Of a stretch of DNA of 7,171 nucleotides, positions 1-4,617 are shown piece by piece (position 1 is the first letter of the stretch; every line of letters begins with the position of its first letter). A program made the position numbers and the translations under genes. The notes under the pieces were generated by a model. That model made no database searches. It saw only the letters and a list, made by a program, of their open reading frames with translations, and was not told where the DNA came from. The stretch lies in assembly GCA_022566235.1 (NCBI GenBank), contig JADFJI010000112.1:1-7171 (forward strand), given 5' to 3'. This DNA is from Chloroflexota bacterium (lineage in GTDB: Bacteria > Chloroflexota > Dehalococcoidia > Plut-88900).

Positions 1-659
1 AGGCCTCAGCCAACCGAAGTCAGCGAGGCCAGCGCAGCCAGCTCTATCGGCACCATATAGGCGCGTCTTCACCCTCAAGGGCACCCCTTATCCCAAAGTT
101 ACGGGGTTATTTTGCCGAGTTCCTTAACGAGGGTTCTCTCGATCACCTTCTCCGATTTCGGAGCGCCCACCAGTGTCGGTTTGCGGTACGGGCGCTGATA
201 CACCATAACGACGAGGCTTTTCTTGGCAGCGTGGGCTCAGCAGAGTCGCCTTGACCGAAATCAAAGCTTCCCCCTTCCCTCAACCTATATCCGGAGTGGA
301 TTTGCCTGCTCCGGCGTGGTCCGGGGTTGGGGACGTGCCATGTCCAATGGGCACGATCCGCCTACCTTTCTGCGTCCCCCCTTCGTTTTAAAGCGATCTA
401 CCAGCGGTACGGGAATTTTGACCCGTTGTCCATCGCCTACGACTTTCGTCCTCGGCTTAGGCCCGACTAACCCTACGCGGATTAACCTTCCGTAGGAAAC
501 CTCAGGCTTACGGTGGACATGTTTCTCACATGTCTTACGCTACTCATGCCGACATTCTCACTTCTCTCCGCTCCATCCCGGTTTACACCGGGACTTCAAC
601 GCACCAATACCCCGACCCTCGCCGGGACAAAGGCTATGAAGAGAACGCTCCCCTACCCC

Positions 660-675
660 CCCCGATAAATCGGGG
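660..675 (-). repeat. Palindromic helix tip, copy A (inside 23S)
   Basis: CCCCGATAAATCGGGG is a perfect palindrome that closes a variable helix of the 23S rRNA, just before the conserved GTAGGGGAGCG (E. coli about 1160-1185, the H45 region). On the rRNA strand it reads CCCCGATTTATCGGGG and forms a 6-7 bp stem with a tiny AU loop. It is followed on the rRNA strand by extra G residues, giving an 8-G run (663-656). The same core recurs at 1320-1335 and, with an altered loop, at 1799-1817. Confidence 0.85.
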
Positions 676-759
676 AGCCACAGCTTCGGTGAAAGGCTTG
701 AGCCCCGGTACATTGTCGGTGCAGAATCCCTCGAACAGTGAGCTATTACGCACTCTTTA

Positions 760-797
<38 letters not shown>

Positions 798-1319
798 TGC
801 GACCCTACTTCCTTTGACACTTAGCCTTTACTTAGGGACCTTAGCTGATGGTCTGGGCTGTTTCCCTCTCGACGATGAAGCTTATCCCCCACCGTCTCAC
901 TCTCGGGGTGTGGAACCATGGCATTTGCAGTTTGATTGGGATTGGTAGGTTTTTCGCCCCCTAGCCCATTCAGAGCTCTACCTCCATGGTTGAATCCCCA
1001 AGGCTGCACCTAAATGCATTTCGGGGAGAACCAGCTATCTCCGGGTTCGATTGGCATTTCACCTCTACCCACAACTCATCCCATACTGTTGCACTAGTAA
1101 CGGGTTCGGGCCTCCACTCCGAGATTATCGGAGCTTCACCCTGGCCATGGGTAGCTCACCCGGTTTCGGGTCTAATCCACGCGACCTCGTCCCTCCTCCC
1201 GAAGGCGAAAGGACCGCACGCCCTATTCAGACTCGCTTTCGCTGCGGCTCCGCATCAGAGATGCTTAACCAGCCACGCAGATTAACTCGTCGGCTCATTC
1301 TTCAATAGGCACGCCATCA

Positions 1320-1335
1320 TCCCGATAAATCGGGA
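1320..1335 (-). repeat. Palindromic helix tip, copy B (inside 23S)
   Basis: TCCCGATAAATCGGGA is a perfect palindrome. Its 14-base centre is identical to copy A. It occupies the tip of the variable helix that follows CTGAAACCATGTGCCTACAAGC, equivalent to the E. coli hairpin around 540-555 (H25 region). The flanks differ from those of copy A, so only the hairpin itself is shared. Confidence 0.85.
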
Positions 1336-1391
1336 CTCTGACCGCTTGTAGGCACATGGTTTCAGTTCTATTTCACTCCCCTCCCGGGGTG

Positions 1392-1430
<39 letters not shown>

Positions 1431-1798
1431 TGCCAAGAGTATTTAGCCTTGGAGAGTGGTCTCCCCAGCTTCCCACAGGATTTCTCGTGTCCTGTGGTAC
1501 TCAAGAACACGACAGGAGCCTCTCCCTTTCGCCTACGGGACTATCACCCTCTACGGCGGGGCTTTCCAGCCACCTTCTGCTAGGGTTTGGTTTGTAACTC
1601 CTCGCTCCTTCTGGGGTCGGAACAGTCGTGCCTTACAACACCCGTAGGGCATAGGGCCCCAGCCCACTGAGACCTACGGGTTTGGGCTTCTCCTCTTTCG
1701 TTCGCCACTACTAAAGGAATAATCTCTTTTCCTCGGGGTACTTAGATGTTTCAGTTCCCCCGCTTACCTCTATCTGGCCTATGTGTTCAGCCAGAAGT

Positions 1799-1817
1799 TC
1801 CCCGATTCTATCGGGGA
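1799..1817 (-). repeat. Palindromic helix tip, copy C (inside 23S, altered loop)
   Basis: TCCCCGAT-TCT-ATCGGGGA forms an 8-bp stem with a three-base loop. The arms are the same as in copies A and B, and only the centre differs. It lies in 23S domain I after GGGGAAACCC, replacing the E. coli hairpin GTGTGTTTCGACACAC (H9 region, about 130-150). Confidence 0.8.
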
Positions 1818-1959
1818 GGGTTTCCCCATTCGGGAATCCCCGGTTTAGCTTGCTAGACAGCATACCGAGGCTTATCGCAGTCTTGCCACGCCCTTCATCG
1901 GCTCTTGGCACCAAGGCATCCACCATGCGCCCTTAGTAACTTGACCTACATTAAGACCC

Positions 1960-1977
1960 GGACAGAACGATCTGTCC
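1960..1977 (-). other. Leader hairpin just upstream of mature 23S 5' end
   Basis: GGACAGA-TCGT-TCTGTCC is a perfect 7-bp stem with a four-base loop, ending 14 bases before the inferred mature 23S end. It could be an RNase processing site or a structural spacer. Bacterial 23S precursors are normally cut within a long stem formed by the two flanks. The 3' flank is outside the window, so this role cannot be tested here. Confidence 0.5.
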
Positions 1978-1996
1978 TATTCAGTTGTTAAGGTGC
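1977..1996 (-). promoter_or_regulatory. boxA-like antitermination motif, 23S-proximal
   Basis: GCACCTTAACAACTGAATAG resembles the boxA of rRNA leaders and spacers. E. coli has TGCTCTTTAACAA, and cyanobacterial 16S-23S spacers have a motif close to GAACCTTGAAAACTGCATAG. It lies about 30 bases before the 23S 5' end, where the spacer boxA sits in linked operons. In known systems boxA RNA is bound by NusB-S10 to keep polymerase processive. The function here is inferred from motif and position. Confidence 0.55.
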
Positions 1997-2002
1997 TCTC
2001 AG

Positions 2003-2036
2003 AAAAACGAACGGCTTGATGTCACTCAAGCCGTCC
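2003..2036 (-). terminator. Terminator-like hairpin with T run in the 23S leader
   Basis: On the minus strand ACGGCTTGA (2034-2026) pairs perfectly with TCAAGCCGT (2019-2011) around the loop GTGACA. G2036-C2009 and a G-U pair extend the stem to 11 bp. TTTTT follows at 2007-2003. This has the form of an intrinsic terminator, but it sits about 90 bases downstream of the 23S promoter and 57 bases before the mature rRNA. It could be an attenuator overridden by boxA-dependent antitermination, the terminator of read-through from thpR, or simply a stable leader hairpin. The stem is certain and the function is not. Confidence 0.55.
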
Positions 2037-2086
2037 TGAGTATCACCAAGTTGCTATTGCCTTTTAGTCTGCCAATTGCGCTTTCG

Positions 2087-2106
2087 CTATCAGGTTTTCA
2101 GACAAC
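2087..2106 (-). promoter_or_regulatory. boxA-like antitermination motif, promoter-proximal
   Basis: GTTGTCTGAAAACCTGATAG begins about 18 bases after the predicted transcription start of the 23S unit. It resembles the boxA of Gram-positive rRNA leaders (B. subtilis style TGTTCTTTGAAAACT, mycobacterial TGTTGTTTGAGAACT). Both it and the second copy at 1996-1977 end in a GATAG or AATAG tail. A boxA just after the promoter and before a terminator-like hairpin is the order expected for rRNA antitermination. Confidence 0.55.
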
Positions 2107-2130
2107 CGTCCGTCTCTGAGGCGTAACCCA

Positions 2131-2159
2131 AGTATATGAGGGCCCGATTCCTGTGTCAA
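2131..2159 (-). promoter_or_regulatory. Promoter of the stand-alone 23S rRNA gene
   Basis: The -35 box TTGACA (2159-2154) matches consensus exactly. After a 17-base spacer, the -10 box TATACT (2136-2131) matches five of six positions. The predicted start is near 2124, giving a leader of about 178 bases. The -35 box begins 12 bases past the thpR stop codon. The spacer contains GGGCCC, and the start region is TTGGGTTACGCC. I see no clear AT-rich UP element because the upstream DNA is thpR coding sequence. Confidence 0.8.
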
Positions 2160-2171
2160 GGGCCGTGGCTT

Positions 2172-2825
2172 TCATTTCCAGGGCTTTCCCTCTCTTTTAA
2201 TAGGGGTTGCCCTCTCCTGGCTCTCCCTATCCTTCAGTCCCGCAAAGGACAGCCTCTGGTGTACAGCGCCCTCGGGCCTCAGGATGCTTCTCATCAGGCT
2301 CACACCCGTAACGGTGAACCCAGGCCTTCCAGCCGGCCACCGGGCTATCAGTTCCTCCAGAGTTCCGGGCTCGATTCCAACTCCCCGCACCCGGGCCAGG
2401 GTCAGGTGGGGCACGAAGGCACGACCTTCCCTATCAAATCCCAGTGCCACCATCTCCTCATCTATCCTCGCCTGTAGAGGCACCAACATCTCCATGTCAC
2501 CCTCCACATCCAGCCACAGCACCCTGGCACGGCGAGGGTTGGGAAAGCAGCCCAGGGCCCCGATTCTCAGCTCCAGGGCGCCCGTACCCCTGCACGCCCT
2601 CTCCAGTGCGTCTCCGATGGTAGGGACCAACGACCCGGGCACGTTGCCCAGGAACTTGAGGGTTAGATGTACCGAATGAGGAGCCACCCATCTGACCGGG
2701 CCCGAGAGCGCCGCCCTCAGCCTCTGGATGTGCTGTCCGAGGAGCTCCTGGATCTGAGACGGCAGCTCGATGGCGATAAAGGCCCGTACCTGTTCCTCAT
2801 CTCCACCCCTATCCAGCACCACCAT
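2172..2825 (-). CDS. thpR: RNA 2',3'-cyclic phosphodiesterase (ThpR/LigT, 2H family)
   Basis: The product is a 2H phosphoesterase. In this family the enzyme opens 2',3'-cyclic phosphate ends of RNA to 2'-phosphates, and some members show 2'-5' RNA ligase activity. It is cytoplasmic. The two signature HxT motifs are present: HLTLKFLG (H53, T55) and HLTLARV (H140, T142). The family's N-terminal strand RAFIAIELP lies at residues 14-22. The protein has 217 residues against roughly 180-190 for typical members. The excess is the first dozen residues and a basic 20-residue tail with no recognised motif. ATG at 2825 is the longest start. AGGCGG abuts it directly, so GTG at 2819, six bases beyond AGGCGG, is an equally good or better start. 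The gene overlaps the end of mug by 11-17 bases, implying translational coupling. The 23S promoter begins right after its stop codon. Confidence 0.9.
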   Translation of the reverse strand: MVVLDRGGDEEQVRAFIAIELPSQIQELLGQHIQRLRAALSGPVRWVAPHSVHLTLKFLGNVPGSLVPTIGDALERACRGTGALELRIGALGCFPNPRRARVLWLDVEGDMEMLVPLQARIDEEMVALGFDREGRAFVPHLTLARVRGVGIEPGTLEELIARWPAGRPGFTVTGVSLMRSILRPEGAVHQRLSFAGLKDRESQERATPIKREGKPWK

Positions 2826-3378
2826 CCGCCTGGGTCATAGATTCGCACTTCAACTGGTCCAAGCATGCCCGGAGGCCTTTGAACCATCGAAGGACCTGGT
2901 CTCTCTGGTATTGGGCGTTGCGCCTGCTGGTGGAGGGGACCACATAGATCTTGGAATCGCCCAGGGATGTCTTCTGAAGGCCCGGGCGGACCTTCCCACC
3001 GAAGCAGTGCGCATACCCCGTAAGGCCGTTGAAGCAAACCAGGCACGGTTTGAACGATTGAAGTTTCTTCAACAGCTCTTCCGCCCCCTTTTTGAACTCC
3101 TGGCGGTTCAGGTCAGAGGCACTGTTGGAGGGCCGCTTCACCACGTCGGTAAACCCGATTCCCAGGCCAGTCAGAGAGGCATCATCCTCGGGGCCCACGG
3201 GCCGGTCCACCAGACCCGACTCGTTCAAGGCCCACCAGAAGAGGTTACCCGGGCCTGCGTAGTAGTGTCCCCTCCTGGCCGAGTAGCTGCCAGGGTTGAT
3301 CCCGACGAACACCAGGCGCAACCCGGGTTTCAACAGATCGGGCAAGGTTTTCAACTCTTCAACCATATTCAGTGACAC
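2809..3378 (-). CDS. mug: Mug/TDG-type mismatch-specific uracil-DNA glycosylase
   Basis: This is a DNA repair glycosylase of the uracil-DNA glycosylase superfamily, MUG/TDG branch. Known members excise uracil or thymine opposite guanine, and ethenocytosine, to start base excision repair. Motif 1, GINPG, is at residues 26-30. Its N28 is equivalent to the catalytic Asn of E. coli Mug and human TDG. Then come a GHYYAGPGNLFW segment (37-48) and GLGIGFTDVVKRP (71-83). Motif 2, VPSTSRRNAQYQ (147-158), resembles the PSSSAR...Q element of TDG more than the NPSGLSR of E. coli Mug. The length of 189 residues is normal (E. coli Mug 168). GTG at 3378 is the longest start. ATG at 3366 (MVEELKTLP) is an alternative, and the G-rich GGCGGGG before them does not decide. 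The gene runs into thpR with an overlap, so the two form one translational unit. Confidence 0.9.
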   Translation of the reverse strand: MSLNMVEELKTLPDLLKPGLRLVFVGINPGSYSARRGHYYAGPGNLFWWALNESGLVDRPVGPEDDASLTGLGIGFTDVVKRPSNSASDLNRQEFKKGAEELLKKLQSFKPCLVCFNGLTGYAHCFGGKVRPGLQKTSLGDSKIYVVPSTSRRNAQYQRDQVLRWFKGLRACLDQLKCESMTQADGGAG

Positions 3379-3505
3379 CCCCGCCTACCATCCCTATCCC
3401 TCTGCCCCGGACCCCTCCTCCCTTTAAGGAAGGCCTGTCGGGTCGAAGCGTGTCCCGAACTCGACTAAAGAGATGTACAGGCGTGCATTACTCCGCTGAT
3501 AAACA

Positions 3506-3520
3506 CGTTTTCAAAGAGCA
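3506..3520 (-). promoter_or_regulatory. boxA consensus-like motif before mug-thpR
   Basis: TGCTCTTTGAAAACG on the minus strand matches rRNA boxA (E. coli TGCTCTTTAACAA, B. subtilis TGTTCTTTGAAAACT) almost perfectly. It lies 20 bases after the amidohydrolase stop and about 130 bases before mug, with no rRNA gene next to it. The internal TTGAAA could instead serve as a -35 box, but I find only a poor -10 (TAATGC, 18 bases on). Confidence 0.35.
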
Positions 3521-3523
3521 GTA

Positions 3524-3547
3524 GGCTGATGCCTGTTCATCACAGCC
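3524..3547 (-). terminator. Weak hairpin at the end of the amidohydrolase gene
   Basis: GGCT-GT-GATG pairs with CATC-AGCC around AACAGG, with a two-base bulge, and straddles the stop codon. It is followed by TACTGCTCTTT, which is a poor T tract. It may be a leaky terminator between the amidohydrolase gene and mug, or have no function. Confidence 0.25.
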
Positions 3548-4379
3548 CGAGAAGCCGCGCCCCGTTGCCCCCAAGCACCCCGTCCTTCACATGCTGAGGC
3601 CACCCCAGCCCATCCACCTGTCCCAAGAGGCGCTTGTAGCTGATCAAGGGGTAATCAGTGCCAAAGAGTATCTTCTCGTGGCCAATGGCCGCGACAACAG
3701 TCGGGAACACCTGGGACGTGTACAGAAATGGAGATGCGGCGGTATCGAAATACACGTTCTTCAGGGACTCCCTCACCTCGGGCATCAGGGCGTAGAAGGG
3801 AAGCCCCCCACCCCAGTGGGCGCATACGATGGTAGCATCTGGGAAATCGTTTATAAATCCGCTAAGCTGCTCTGGCGTCACCGTCCCCTTGCCCGGGTAG
3901 TCGTGTCCCACGGGCTCTGATGAGTGGGTTAGGACGATGAGCCCATGGCGCTGGGCCACCTCCATCACTGGCCCCATGACCTTAGAGTCGTCCAGCCGGT
4001 AGCCCTGGGCGTAGGAATGGAGCTCACCAATTCCTCTGGCCCCCAGCATTGCGCACCGCTCCACCTCCTCCACCGCCCGGTCCCCTAGAGCCGGGTTCAC
4101 CACACAGAAAGGCACCAGCCTATCAGGAAAGCGGCGGGCCGACTCTAGGATATAGTCATTGGTCTCAACACAGAACTCGTGGACTGACCAACCCATGTTC
4201 ACGGTTACGGCCACCTGGATGCCCCAGGCATCCATCTTCTCCACCAGCTCATCGGCCGTGCTCAACCGGGCTTTGGGATCGGAATAGAGATGAGAGAAGG
4301 TGTGGTCTCGGGCCAGATAGGGAGCCCTATTGGCCTGGATGTGGGGTGGAAAGATATGAGCATGAAAATCTATTATCAT
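3540..4379 (-). CDS. Metal-dependent amidohydrolase (amidohydrolase 2 family, TIM barrel)
   Basis: The product is a 279-residue soluble hydrolase of the amidohydrolase-related family, which includes ACMSD-type decarboxylases and lactone or uncharacterised hydrolases. The metal-site residues fall in the family's usual order. DFHAH at 4-8 gives H6 and H8. GIGELH (116-121) supplies the strand with a conserved Glu. THSSEP has H152, CAHWGGG has H188, and FGTDYP has D242. The C-terminus LGGNGARLLGL (269-279) is the characteristic closing motif with the conserved Asn. No signal peptide or membrane segment is visible, and the length is normal. The substrate cannot be read from the sequence. The decarboxylase and hydrolase branches share these residues, and the neighbours (DNA repair, RNA processing) do not suggest a pathway. 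The ATG at 4379 starts directly on the strand MIIDFHAH, so it is well supported, although no Shine-Dalgarno sequence precedes it. It is divergent from rpoB. Confidence 0.88.
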   Translation of the reverse strand: MIIDFHAHIFPPHIQANRAPYLARDHTFSHLYSDPKARLSTADELVEKMDAWGIQVAVTVNMGWSVHEFCVETNDYILESARRFPDRLVPFCVVNPALGDRAVEEVERCAMLGARGIGELHSYAQGYRLDDSKVMGPVMEVAQRHGLIVLTHSSEPVGHDYPGKGTVTPEQLSGFINDFPDATIVCAHWGGGLPFYALMPEVRESLKNVYFDTAASPFLYTSQVFPTVVAAIGHEKILFGTDYPLISYKRLLGQVDGLGWPQHVKDGVLGGNGARLLGL

Positions 4380-4387
4380 GGGCGCTC

Positions 4388-4396
4388 ATTGTAGCA
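4388..4396 (-). promoter_or_regulatory. Extended -10 promoter candidate for the amidohydrolase gene
   Basis: TGCTACAAT on the minus strand (4396-4388) is an extended -10 element (TGnTAnAAT). It ends only 8 bases before the ATG at 4379. The corresponding -35 position (TTCTCC) is poor. Transcription would start about 1-3 bases before the start codon, giving a nearly leaderless mRNA. This agrees with the lack of a Shine-Dalgarno sequence. Confidence 0.4.
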
Positions 4397-4463
4397 GAAA
4401 CTGTCATCCAGGAGAAATTAAGTTGATTCCATCGAAATCGGTTCAAAGACTTAGGATATTCTA

Positions 4464-4492
4464 TTGACAACGCTCTGTAATAATGCTACATT
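4464..4492 (+). promoter_or_regulatory. rpoB promoter
   Basis: The -35 box TTGACA (4464-4469) is consensus. A 17-base spacer leads to the -10 box TACATT (4487-4492), preceded by TGC, so it is also an extended -10 (TGnTACATT). The predicted start is near 4499, leaving an untranslated leader of about 118 bases. This is the only strong promoter I find between the divergent genes for the rightward direction. Confidence 0.7.
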
Positions 4493-4617
4493 CTAAGTTC
4501 GAATGCAGCAAGCCACACGCTTCAGCACCCCTAGTCCCTCCCCGAACATCTCGATTGTTCTCAATTCCCATCTAACTCAAGGGTAACTATTCTCTTTTTC
4601 CGGAGGAGCTAACCGTC
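4493..4617 (+). other. rpoB untranslated leader
   Basis: This holds the leader of about 118 bases and the ribosome binding site GGAGGAG (4602-4608), nine bases before the ATG. A CCTCC at 4537-4541 could pair with GGAGG at 4602-4606, and GAACA/TGTTC (4544-4560) could form a small hairpin. Both are too short to claim a regulatory structure. No riboswitch, leader peptide or ribosomal-protein gene end is evident. Confidence 0.5.

Noticed and set aside
578..592. Hairpin CCCGG-TTTAC-CCGGG type within 23S.
   Set aside because: It is an ordinary variable 23S helix tip, and its arms differ from those of the three-copy palindrome.
656..663. Run of eight C residues (eight G in the rRNA) next to palindrome copy A.
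   Set aside because: It is a homopolymer that could include a sequencing or assembly length error. It is too little to claim a quadruplex or a regulatory role.
1570..1690. Extra sequence in domain I of 23S suspected to be an intervening sequence.
   Set aside because: It matches the extended domain I helix region usual in Gram-positive-type 23S rRNA, with conserved flanks, so it is not an inserted element.
2136..3375. Plus-strand open frames opposite thpR and mug, and a second minus-strand frame at 2717-3046.
   Set aside because: The thpR and mug frames carry clear family motifs. The others show no motif and are explained by GC-rich shadow frames.
3379..3505. Possible tRNA-like segment with GAGTTCGGGAC between the amidohydrolase gene and mug.
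   Set aside because: No acceptor stem, D arm or anticodon arm can be folded around it. Only short 5-bp pairings such as TCGGG/CCCGA are present.
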